The notes beneath the pieces were generated by a model. The model made no database searches, had not been told where the DNA came from, and saw nothing but the letters and a program-made list of their open reading frames with translations. Positions 23,540 through 33,553 of a stretch of 64,000 nucleotides of DNA are shown piece by piece; the stretch's first letter is position 1; each line of letters begins with the position of its first letter. The translations under genes and the position numbers were made by a program. This DNA is from Zanthoxylum bungeanum. Its lineage: Eukaryota; Streptophyta; Magnoliopsida; Sapindales; Rutaceae. The stretch is taken from assembly GCA_019454045.1 (NCBI GenBank), contig SKCR01015021.1, forward strand, positions 1 to 64,000. Direction: 5' to 3'.

Positions 23540-23905
23540 TTGGTAATTTGCATAATCAAGTCCTCCAATGATGGTTTTGAATCTTGAGGGAATAATTGAG
23601 CTTGCGGTGGGTAAAAAGATGTAGCGGTTCAGTGGGTTGTGCGAGACATTCATTATTGTGCCATACGAAATGCTTATGGTTTTGTCACCCTATATTGTAG
23701 TTGAACTTGCAATAATCACTAGGGTGGTTGCCCCCACACATCTCACATCTCATCATTGGGCTATGAAAGGCTTGAGCATATATTGTATTACTTCGCTTTG
23801 ACATCCACTGATAACTATTGACTTGGACAATATGCCTCAGAAAATCGGATTATATCTCACCAATAAGAGGTATAACATATTCTCTTAACGCTCTTACTTC
23901 TCACA
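23540..23905 (-). pseudogene. gag: Athila-like gag C-terminus, broken
   Basis: Minus-strand coding relic with a CCHC knuckle (CEMCGGNHPSDYC, 23747-23709) followed downstream by a linker rich in Gln and Pro and an LEDLIMQITNQNKKNTKNI helix, as in Athila-group gags. An in-frame TGA and other breaks occur soon after the knuckle. No start or capsid domain remains. The knuckle in this element contrasts with the 33.5-kb element, where I did not find one. Confidence 0.6.
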
Positions 23906-23940
23906 TCGCCCACTGATATTCCATTATTCGACCACCTGAA

Positions 23941-25169
23941 ATCAAAGAAAAAAAAAGGTGTTTATGATGCTTATAGAGTGTTATCCTATATTAATATTAT
24001 AAAGAAAATAAATAAATCGACGTCAAAATTAGAATTAGTCTATGGATTTTCTGGAAGCTTTATTTATGGCTTCTTCTTGATGCATTTGGCTTAAAAGCAA
24101 TCATCATATTTTCAATGGTAAATCTTCTGATTTATCGCAAAGTTGTGAAATTTTTTTTATGATTAGCCTCTGGATGGTTATCAACCTTCCACGTTGGTTT
24201 CTCTTTAAATGTAGTTGAATTGGTGTTGTCCCCATCTTTAATTAAATCATGAGCTTTATGTAACTGATCTCTTTATCTTTATCATGTTATGTAGATTATG
24301 TAATTCTCTGTCTCACTTCGGCTGTGTCTTTATTTTTATTACATTTTTACCCTCTCTTTATCAAAAACAAAGACACAAAAAAAAAAAAACAAAAATTTAA
24401 TAATGCATTGCATGTAGACAGAAACATATATTCATATTGGAGAAGTCTATCTGTGATTGATTATATATGATCTTATGTGTTTTGTTTGGATGACATCTAG
24501 TACACACGTGTCCTCAATGAACGTGATTTGATAGTGTAGAGTTCAAGATCTTATTTTGAGATAAAAAAAATAATAATTTGACAATAGAATTTCCAACGAT
24601 TAAAAAAAAAAATCTAATACACATCGACAAAAACATGATAATGGTTTGAGTGCTGTCCCAATTTCACAGTTTCTGTGATCCCACGACGTTTATAAATTAC
24701 CCACTCTCTCAATTATTGTTGCCGCTGTAATATTCAAAGAACAAAAATATATCTAAAAAATAGCATAGTACAAGAAAAATTATTTATTTTTTAACTAAAT
24801 TTTATTCACCATTTTATGTGTTTATGCTATATTTTTGTATGACTATTATTACTAAAAAGGAACATACTAGTAGACAAAAAACATTGCATAATTTTTAATA
24901 ACCCACTACTCTCTCAATTTGAATTTCGTCAATGAGTGTCAAACAAAATAATCACTAAAAAGATTGAAACTCATGTAGATTGATGTTTCTTAGGGCGTGA
25001 TTTGATGGTGTAGGATTAAGGATCTGATCTTCAGGTCTTGATTCGAATTCAAAGAATGCGTTTATTAAAAAGTTTAGGATAATCGGAAATTTTATCTGCT
25101 TTATTTAAACCTGGAAGTGATGGTTTGAAGGTCGGGTTTCCAACTATTTAAAAAAAAAAAACTATTTGC

Positions 25170-25204
<35 letters not shown>

Positions 25205-25519
25205 ATTATTTGATAAAGATATATTCAATAAATCTAATTGGAATACCCAAAAAAAAAAAAACAAACAAACATAATTACATCATATTTATACTCAGAGCCT
25301 CCATTTCTATGGTTATTAACTTATTACAATTCTGCATATATGTACCATCTTAAATTTATTAGGAAATTATATAAGTACACTTGTAGTGTAGAGAAACTAG
25401 ATAAACATATGTATAATATTGACATGAAATCGAAAGTTTACTTCCGCTAATATTCAAAAGATATCATATATTAATTTTTTAATATGTAGAGACTCAAATT
25501 AATGTCCTCAACAAAATAT
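23941..25519. other. AT-rich spacer with A-tailed short repeats
   Basis: No gene recognised. Two related A-tailed stretches, about 24512-24612 and 24990-25160, share CGTGATTTGATGGTGTAG-type starts and TTTCCAAC(G/T)ATT before an A-run. The second contains GATTCGAATTC, close to a pol III B box, so they may be SINE copies (weak support). A (TA)n microsatellite runs at about 25171-25202. Confidence 0.4.
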
Positions 25520-25526
25520 TAAGAAC

Positions 25527-25695
25527 ACAGATTCTACAAAACTTCTTTTTAAAGGGTGCATCTGTGGTACCCAGGGGTATGACACAGATTCTACAAAACT
25601 TCTTTTTAAAGGGTGCATCTGTGGTACCCAGGGGTATGTCATACCCCTGGGTACCCCCACCACCGTTGGATCACTGTCAAGTGATCCAACGGTGA
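25527..25695. repeat. duplicated tract followed by two palindromes
   Basis: A 55-bp unit (ACAGATTCTACAAAACTTC ... CCAGGGGTATG) occurs twice in tandem (25527-25581 and 25582-25637). It runs into a palindrome GGTACCCAGGGGTATG/CATACCCCTGGGTACC (about 25622-25656) and then a second one, CACCGTTGGATCACT/AGTGATCCAACGGTG (about 25659-25692). A mirrored pair of the same design is at 32150-32240, so this may be one end of a mobile element. Confidence 0.65.
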
Positions 25696-25699
25696 GTGG

Positions 25700-26620
25700 A
25701 AAAAAAATAAAAAAAATAAAAAATCGGAAAACCCGTAAATAAAAGTAAAAAAACCCTCATCTCTCTCATCTCTCTCAAATCCCTCATCTCTCTCAAATCC
25801 CTCACTGTTCATCTCCCCTCGTCTCTCCCTGTTCATCTCCCTCTCTCACAAATCCCCCCATCTCTCACGAACTATCCCTCTGTCTCACAAAGCCAAAATT
25901 GTGTCATCAATTCCACTCAACTCTCACTCTCACGATCTCTCGGTCTCACAGAAGAAGGGAAATTTGTGCCCTAAAATCGCCGACGCCGACACCGACGCCT
26001 GCTTCTCCATCGCTGATCTTGATTTACAGGTTCCTTCAAAGCATTCCACTGTATCTCTTGATTCTCTGTTCTGGGTCTACTTAAATTTGGTTTCTTGTTC
26101 ATGGATTGTTAGGATTTTGATTTGGTTTTGGGCGTTGTTTGTGGCTTTTCATTTTGTAAATGGGTTTGTGGGGATTTGTGGTTGTTGGTTATTGAAACCC
26201 CCTGTTTGGGGGATTTTTGGACAAGGGTTATTATGATAATGGTATGTAGAAGTTTTGTAGTGTTTGGTTGGTGAGAAAACAGAGGAAAAGTAAAGAGAAT
26301 AAAGATATGAGTCATGTATTTTTGGGTCTATTACTTAATCTAATAGTGTAAAATGTATAGGGTTATGTTTTTGTGCTTGTTCCGTATTAGTTTATCCTCC
26401 TTGCTGCTATTTAGATTTCATTTAAATTGGTTTGGGTTGTGGATAGTGATTGTTCACCGCACAGCATGATAACTAAATGTACTTCCTACGTTATTTATAT
26501 ATTTTTATGTGATGCCAGAACTTGATTTCCAGGTTCCTTCAAAGCATTCCAATGTATCTATTGATTCTCTGTTCTGGGTCTACTTAAATTTGTTTTCTTG
26601 TTCATGGATTGTTAGGGTTT
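25700..26620 (+). other. exon-like fragment and its partial duplicate
   Basis: CT-rich leader-like DNA (25745-25960) precedes a 111-codon frame from about 25901 that could be a first exon ending GATTTACAG|GTTCC. About 95 bp around that point (26018-26113) are repeated at 26519-26617 (GGTTCCTTCAAAGCATTCCA). I recognise no protein family. A first exon of an unknown gene, or a fragment captured by a transposon, are both possible; the duplicate argues against an intact gene. Confidence 0.35.
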
Positions 26621-27639
26621 TTTGCTAAATATGCTTTTTTTTTTATTTGAATGCAGAAAACTCGCATTCAGATTTGGGTTTTTGAGTAGAAGGATTGGAT
26701 GATTGAAGTCGGTTTTTGAGTAGAAGGATTGGAGGATTGAAGGCGGAATTATTGTAAGGCTCTGAAGATAAATTATGAACCAAATATTTATCATTTTTAT
26801 AATTTTTTATCTATTTCTGCTTTTTAAATTTGGGGTTTTAAGTACATGATGTGAAGCAAGTTAATTTAAATTGAAATGGCTTATGTCTGCCTTTTTTTAA
26901 CTGAAATTGCTAGAAACATTGTAATGTGTTATGCATGGAATTTTAATTAGTGATTTCTAACATACTTTACTAAACTTTGCCATTGATGATTATGTTTCTT
27001 TCTTTATGAAATATTCCGCTTGGTATTCTGTTTTTATGAAACATTGTAATGTGTACACGCTTGGTATTCCGTTTTTATGAAATATTGAACTGTCCATATC
27101 ATTGGAGCATCAGGCTTTTAGTGCTCGCAATCTTGAATGTTTTTTTTGTTCTATGGTATGCATTGCCCCACATGGGAAATTTTTTCAATGAACTGCAAAT
27201 GAAGAGAAAATAAACCATATGCGCGTAAAGAAGCAGTTGTGGACTTTCATATTGGAGGTTTCATTGCTAAGTGGTCGTCGATTGCGTAAATATCAATAAG
27301 TTTGGGAACATGCATTGGATTAGTTAAATATATTTATATGTGTGTGTGTGTATGAATGTGGTGATCATGTTATGCATGAATAATCTTGGCTTAATTAAAT
27401 TTTGGCTTTAGTGTAATCTGTAAGTTTTGTTAATTTAATTTAAAAACTTATATTCTAACCTAACCTAACCTAACCTTTGATCTTCATGATTCCAATAGAA
27501 GATATAAAAGATATTCTATTTAAAATAAATTAACCTTTGATCTTCGTGGTTGTCAAGTTTTTTTCCAACTTTATATTAATTTACTTATCATTGTTGATGT
27601 ATTCGTAGTCCATCATCTCTGTCATTGGTTGTAAACATC
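26621..27639. other. AT-rich intron-like spacer
   Basis: No coding signal. A ~33-bp tandem duplication (GGTTTTTGAGTAGAAGGATTGG) lies at 26678-26745, a short GT run near 27337, and four CCTAA units near 27455. Confidence 0.4.
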
Positions 27640-28308
27640 ATGCCTAAACAAAAGAGGATTGAAACAAATGAACAACCTCATGGATCAGGCAAGCACGCAT
27701 GGTGCTACTATTAGTAAGTTACTGTTTAACCAAATAGTGTCAATAGTTAAATAAGTTTATTTTGATGATGTACGTACAAAATTAATTTGACTTGTCTCGA
27801 CAGCAAGTCTGAAGCAAAGCGGCTGAAAGAAGAAGGTCTTAAAGTGACCAAAGAGGTATGCAATTAACTATTTAACTTTTCTTTGTTATTGAACTTTATA
27901 TTTTGATTTATTAACTTATATATATTTTTTGATTTGACTATATTATAACTTTGTTGGTTTTGAAAAGGATGATATTGATTTGTTCTCTTTCAATGCAGGC
28001 TAGCGATGCAGAGCTATATTGCATATGTTTTCAGTAGGCATGTAAAATTAAAGTCCAAGATTGTGGCCACCAGATATGTGCACAATGCATACTAGCCCTA
28101 TGCTGCCACAAGAAGCAAAACCCTACAACTGCATGCCTAACACCTCCAGTGTTCCCATTTTGCCGAAGCACCATTGCCCGACTGGTCGTTGCAAAAAAAA
28201 AAAAAGGATGATGCTGATCGTGACATTGGTGACCTAAGTTCACCATCGGTTTCATTTAGCAAGATGGGTGGCCTCGCCTCAGACAGGATTGCTACCGAAA
28301 GTGAGTAG
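27640..28308 (+). pseudogene. XB3/XBAT31-type RING-finger ubiquitin ligase fragment, broken
   Basis: Relic of the C-terminal exons of a plant ankyrin-repeat RING E3 ligase. Exon-like parts: 27640-27713 (from ATG), intron GTAAGT...CGACAG, 27804-27855, intron GTATGC...ATGCAG, then 27999 onward. The last part starts ASDAELYCICF and keeps the RING signature (CGHQICAQC, LALCCHKKQNP, FPFCRSTIARLVVA). Damage: TAG directly after CICFQ; the seventh zinc ligand Cys is Phe (PVFPFC); and an A-run near 28194 shifts frame into a DDADRDIGDLSSPS tail ending at TAG 28308. Ankyrin repeats are absent. The first two exon-like parts are not clearly from the same gene. Retained introns point to a genomic DNA copy, not a retrocopy. 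XB3 proteins are known for roles in immunity and cell death. Confidence 0.75.
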
Positions 28309-28720
28309 GTTGATAAACCATGGTACTTGGTAGCATTTGGTAATCAAATATTCCATTTGGGCATCAAAATTCCCTTATTAGTTGACTTCAAGTAAAAGAG
28401 AAGAGAAAATCAAGAAGTCCCCTTTTGGAGCTGGTCTCATTTGGTATATATAGATATAGTTCATTTGCTATGTAGATTTGGGAAATAAGCAAATTGAATT
28501 GCAGGTTTTGGTTGGTAAGTTTGGTAATGGTTTGCTTGGGTCTCATAATGCACATTGTTGTATTCTTTGTTATCTTGAGATTGAAACAATAAATATTAGT
28601 TAAAAAAATGTAAAATTCTTTATTTTGTCCAAATTATTTTTAAAAAATCACTTCACCTTCTTCAATGGCAGCATCATTAAAGTCAAACTGATTAATTTTT
28701 CTCATGATTTTAAGGCTAAC
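28309..28720. other. 3' flank of the RING relic
   Basis: AT-rich DNA with no recognisable feature; may be former 3' untranslated sequence. Confidence 0.35.
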
Positions 28721-30535
28721 TCATTATTGGAATCTTAATTGAAAAATACCAACTTTAGTAGTTATTCGAATTACTATTAATTATAACCGAATTTAATATT
28801 TATATAAATAATAAGTAGAAAATTGATTAATTTAATATAGAATCGATTTTTTCCAACTCATATGCATGCTCATTAACATATATAATTAATGAAAATTAAA
28901 CCAAAACACTTGTAATTAATATATTTATTAAATATCTCACTAAAATAAAGAAAATATTATTTTTTATACGAACCATTAAGATGACTCGAAATTAATGAAA
29001 ATTAGACCATAACACATGTAATTAATCGATTTTTTCCAACTTCAAACCATCACTATGCAATTTAACCATTAAGATGCAACTTTCAACCTTAAAAGATGTA
29101 ATAAATATTTTAAACTTGAAAAACAAAAAATTAAATAATGACCATTACAAACGCAACTAAAATATCCAAAATTTTTAAACATGTAACAAAACCAATAAAT
29201 TTGAACCTTAAGTTCATAATAAATAAGTGATTAACAAAAAAATTAAGTAGTTATAAAAAAACTATAATATTAAGAGAATTCTACTTCATGCTCATTAACT
29301 TTAGTAATTATCCTAAGTAAATATTGATTAATTTTTCTAAATTTATCATATTTCTTTTTCTTAATTTAATATGGAATCGATTTTTTCCAACTCATATGCA
29401 TGCTCATTAACATATATAATTAATGAAAAATAAAACCATAACACATGTATTTATATATTTATTAAAAATACCTCGAATCGTAACTAAAACTTAATTGGTC
29501 AAAGAAAATAATAAAACGATTCAGTAACGAATAAATGTATTCATGATGTTAAATTCGTTTCCATAACTGTAATAAACACTGTAAATCGAATCGACCAATT
29601 GATTAAACGAATATATTGTTTGAAACTCACATTCGGGTTAAAAGCGATTTCTACTTCATGCTCATTAACTTTAGTAATTATTCGAAAGACTATTAATTAT
29701 AACCAAATTTAATACTTTAGATAAATAAATAAATAAATAAGTAATAATTGATTAATTTTTCAAAATTTATCACATTTTTTTTTTTTTTCTTCAATTTTTT
29801 TTCGGTTATTTCGGTCAGTTACAGATATCAACATTAACATAAGTAATTAATGAAAATTATAAATATATGTGAACATTAACATATGTTCATTAACTTTAGT
29901 AATTATCCGAAAGACTATAATAAAAAATTCTCATCTTATGTAATTAATAAAAAATCATTTTCATACTAATTACCTTTCATATGAAATAATAGTTATTTAT
30001 AAAAAAAAGAATTTAAATTTTTCCTCCATGCTCATGAACTTTAATTAATATCCGAAATATTATTTTTTCAAAGGTAATTAGCCATAATTACTGGAATTTT
30101 AATTGAAAATACCAATAACTGATAAAAGAAATAATAAAACGAATCATACACGACGAATAACTAATAAAAATTAATTTTCATAATAAATACCTTTCATATG
30201 ACTTTGAGATCGAATCGAAGTAATAAACATGATAAGTGAATAATTTGTAATTGTTAGATATAACCAATACATGCAACTTCAAACATCAATATGCAATTAA
30301 CTATTAAGATGCAACTTTCAACCTTAAAAGATGATAAGTAGATGTATGTCCCAAGTGTAGTAATTATAACCGAATTTAATATTGACATAAATAAATAAGT
30401 AGAAAATGATTAATTTTATTATGGAATCGATTTTCAACCTTAAAAGATGCAACACATATTTTAAACTTGAAAAACAAAAAATTAAATAATTTTTAAGAAA
30501 AGATCACTTAATATTTGTGCTAGGGCGCATAAATA
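28721..30535. repeat. AT-rich zone of interspersed duplications
   Basis: Several segments recur within this zone: GGAATCGATTTTTTCCAACTC with ATGCATGCTCATTAACATAT (28840 and 29372), CTCATTAACTTTAGTAATTA (about 29290, 29660 and 29887), and GATGCAACTTTCAACCTTAA (29070, 30309 and a partial near 30434). The last word resembles parts of the 171-bp units that begin just downstream, suggesting the array grew out of this zone. No coding signal. Confidence 0.55.
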
Positions 30536-31970
30536 TGACCATTAAATATGCAACTTCCACCATTAAAGTTGCAACTTTCATCATCAATAAATATACAATA
30601 TTTCGAAGATGAAACCTTTAACAATAAACATGCAAAATGAAACCGTTGGACTTGAAACTTTAGCAATAACATGCAACTACATCTGCCTCGAAAATCGCAT
30701 CTGCAACTATGACCGTTGAATATGCAACCTCCGCCATTAAACTTGCAACTTTCACCAATAAATATGCAATATTTCGAAGATGAAACCTTTAGCAATAAAC
30801 ATGCAAAATGTGACCGTTGGACTTGTAACTTTAGCAATAACATGCAACTACATCTGCCTCGAAAATCGCACCTGCAACTATGACCGTTGAATATGCAACC
30901 TCCGCCATTAAACTTGCAACTTTCACCAATAAATATGCAATATTTCGAAGATGAAACCTTTAGCAATAAACATGCAAAATGTGACCGTTGGACTTGTAAC
31001 TTTAGCAATAACATGCAACTACATCTGCCTCGAAAATCGCACCTGCAACTATGACCGTTGAATATGCAACCTCCGCCATTAAACTTGCAACTTTCACCAA
31101 TAAATATGTAATATTTCTAAGATGAAACCTTTAGCAATAAACATGCAAAATGTGACCGTTGGACTTGTAACTTTAGTAATAACATGCAACTACATCTGCC
31201 TCGAAAATCGCACCTGCAACTATGACTGTTGAATATGCAACCTCCGCCATTAAACTTGCAACTTTCACCAATAAATATGCAATATTTCGAAGATGAAACC
31301 TTTAGCAATAAACATGCAAAATGTGACCGTTGGACTTGTAACTTTAGCAATAACATGCAACTACATCTGCCTCGAAAATCGCACCTGCAACTATGACCGT
31401 TGAATATGCAACCTCCACCATTAAACTTGCAACTTTCACCAATAAATATGCAATATTTCGAAGATGAAACCTTTAGCAATAAACATGCAAAATGTGACCG
31501 TTGGACTTGTAACTTTAGCAATAACATGCAACTACATCTACCTCGAAAATCGCACTTGCAACTATGACCGTTGAATATGCAACCTCCGCCATTAAACTTG
31601 CAACTTTCACCAATAAATATGCAATATTTCGAAGATGAAACCTTTAGCAATAAACATGCAAAATGTGACCGTTGGACTTGTAACTTTAGTAATAACATGC
31701 AACTACATCTGCCTCGAAAATCGCACCTGCAACTATGACCGTTGAATATGCAACCTCCACCATTAAACTTGCAACTTTCACCAATAAATATGCAATATTT
31801 CGAAGATGAAACCTTTAGCAATAACCATGCAAAATGTGACCGTTGGACTTGTAACTTTAACAATAACATGCAACTACATCTGCCTCGAAAATCGCACCTG
31901 CACTATGACCGTTGAATATGCAACCCCTAGTATTAAACGTGCAACTTTTACCAATAAATATGCAATATAT
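30536..31970. repeat. 171-bp tandem array
   Basis: About 8.4 head-to-tail units. The landmark GACCGTTGAATATGCAACC (or one-base variants) starts at 30711, 30882, 31053, 31224, 31395, 31566, 31737 and 31907, a spacing of 171 bp except the last (170). Units are nearly identical in the middle and diverge at both ends. Because 171 is 57 codons, minus-strand frames stay open across units (164 and 250 codons), giving a repeated cysteine-rich translation. This is expected from the period alone and I do not call a gene. Confidence 0.95.
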
Positions 31971-32144
31971 TTTTATATTATTTTATTTTATCAGTATTAT
32001 AAAAAAATAAATTTTTATATTATTTTATTTTTTCAGTATTTTTTAAAATAAATTTTAAAAACTTACAATAAATTTTTTTTATAATTTTATTTTTATTAAT
32101 ATTTTATAATTTATATAATAAAAATTTTTTTTTTAATTTTTTTT
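31971..32144. other. T-rich low-complexity DNA
   Basis: Runs of T and A with a repeated TTTTTATATTATTTTATTTT word; nothing else visible. Confidence 0.6.
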
Positions 32145-32240
32145 TTTTGAGAACTACCGGTTGCAACCGGTAGTGGCAACCACTTTCTTTCAATTTTTTT
32201 TTTTGTTTTATGCTACCACCCAAGGGTATTGTAGCAATAC
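32145..32240. repeat. two palindromes mirroring 25622-25692
   Basis: A perfect 22-bp palindrome ACTACCGGTTG/CAACCGGTAGT (32152-32173), then GTGGCAACCAC, a T-run, and a second palindrome AAGGGTATTG-tag-CAATACCCTT near 32221-32245. The layout matches the reverse complement of 25622-25692: hairpin, GTGG, hairpin with GGGTAT/ATACCC, then TTAAAA. Confidence 0.6.
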
Positions 32241-32245
32241 CCTTA

Positions 32246-33548
32246 AAATGAATAAACAGAACACATCTCCCAACTGAACTTCAAATCAATCAATCAATCC
32301 CAAGAGGAAGAAGTTGAAAGTCACAGGAATCAATCAATTTCTTAATTTTCGACTTCTCTTTTCAACCTAAACGATATTTATATTTACACAATCTGCCCCC
32401 ATCATATTTTTGCAATAACTAAAACGTGGATACATTTTATATAAACGTGAATAACATTGGCAGGTTTTTGATGGTTCAGAAATGTTTGACCTGCACTTTT
32501 AGCCGCCGCCCTCATGTATCATTCGGCTTTGATGAGTTTGGCCACCCGATTAGTTTGGTATTTAAGATTTTATCAAATGATATATATATTATCAAGAATT
32601 AGTCAAAAAGTGTTGAATTAAAAGGTTAAATATAGATTGATTCATGGTAAGAATTATCAGTAAATCCATAGGAAAAACGTGAGAAATGAAAGAATGTCGA
32701 CTTCAATCGAAAATCAACAAAGAAGTAATAAAGAAATAGGAAGAAATGATTAATAAAATTCATAGTTAGGGAAAAGATGTAATGACTGAGAATGAGCTTC
32801 ATCCCACTAAGTGAACGCATTACATGAGTATATAATATTGGTAAGTAATCAGCAATTAAATTGACCTCACAGTATGTACGGAGATTCGAAAATTTATATA
32901 AGTGACCATATGTAGACAATTGAATCATTTATTTTGAACATTCCTGTGAGGTATAAGGTGACCGTTAGAAAAAAGATCAATCACACTCGAGCCAAAAATT
33001 ATGTCAGCCCCGAACATAAGAGTCCAAATCTTCTGTCCCATCAATTGTGTTCAACTTCATGCTCTACCAATTAAATTTGGAAAACTAATATCTCTCATTA
33101 AATGAGAGAATAATTTGATTCGGGACAGAAATTATGTCAGAACATAAGTAAGTTCAACCGCTAATATTGCTGCTATATTCTCATAATAATAAACCGTGTT
33201 AATCCTGAGATATTAACCATAACCTCCTAAATACGAACTCAAGTGATCCCTAAAAATGCCTCCACAAACGGCAAGGCACAAATTGCCTTTTGAAAGACCA
33301 TCAGAATTGGCTTGAACCCAACCAAAAACATCTTTATAGTTGCCTGGGAGACGTACCCATAACAACATTTTACCGAATAAATAATATGAATAGCACCAGC
33401 AGATTTGACTTGAAGCTAATCTTACCAGCAAAGCATTCTTCAAGAATCATCAACCTGATCGATTACTTCATCATTGATTTTGATACCTCAACTTGCCAAT
33501 TTCCCTACCAAGAAAGTCCAATATTGTGTCAGTGCCATGGTTCGGCAA
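32246..33548. other. unassigned AT-rich spacer
   Basis: No gene recognised apart from the RNase H-like fragment listed separately. Confidence 0.4.
33213..33443 (-). pseudogene. possible RNase H-like (RVT_3) fragment
   Basis: Minus-strand frame of 76 codons whose C-terminal half (WVQANSDGLSKGN, then AVCGGIFRDHLSSYLGGYG) resembles the start of plant RVT_3-type RNase H domains found in LINE-derived and host proteins (consensus roughly W-V-K-x-N-T-D-G ... G-G-I-x-R-D). Only the first strands are present; the later catalytic residues are missing. It may be a LINE remnant. The Athila-like element is inserted about 110 bp to its right. Confidence 0.4.
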
Positions 33549-33553
33549 GCAGC

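Larger units (their letters stand above)
20218..23940 (-). mobile_element. truncated Athila-like gypsy element
   Basis: Minus-strand remnant. It has the 3' LTR (about 20218-21540), an adjacent TTTGAGGGTG purine tract, and the 3' non-coding region typical of Athila, including the ATTGAAGACAATG word near 22545 and the AGCGCTAACGAGGAGACAACC word near 22775. Gag C-terminal sequence with a zinc knuckle lies at 23540-23905. Most of pol, the N-terminal part of gag and the 5' LTR are gone. Its LTR end and 3' region align with the element at 33554-43547, which makes it a useful comparison for the cassette in that element. Confidence 0.7.

Noticed and set aside
27455..27475. Telomere-like CCTAA repeats
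   Set aside because: Only about four units and not the plant CCCTAAA type. Most likely a short simple repeat.
30520..31869. Long cysteine-rich minus-strand frames (164 and 250 codons)
   Set aside because: They are produced by the 171-bp tandem array, whose period is a multiple of three. No start context, splice signals or homology support a protein.
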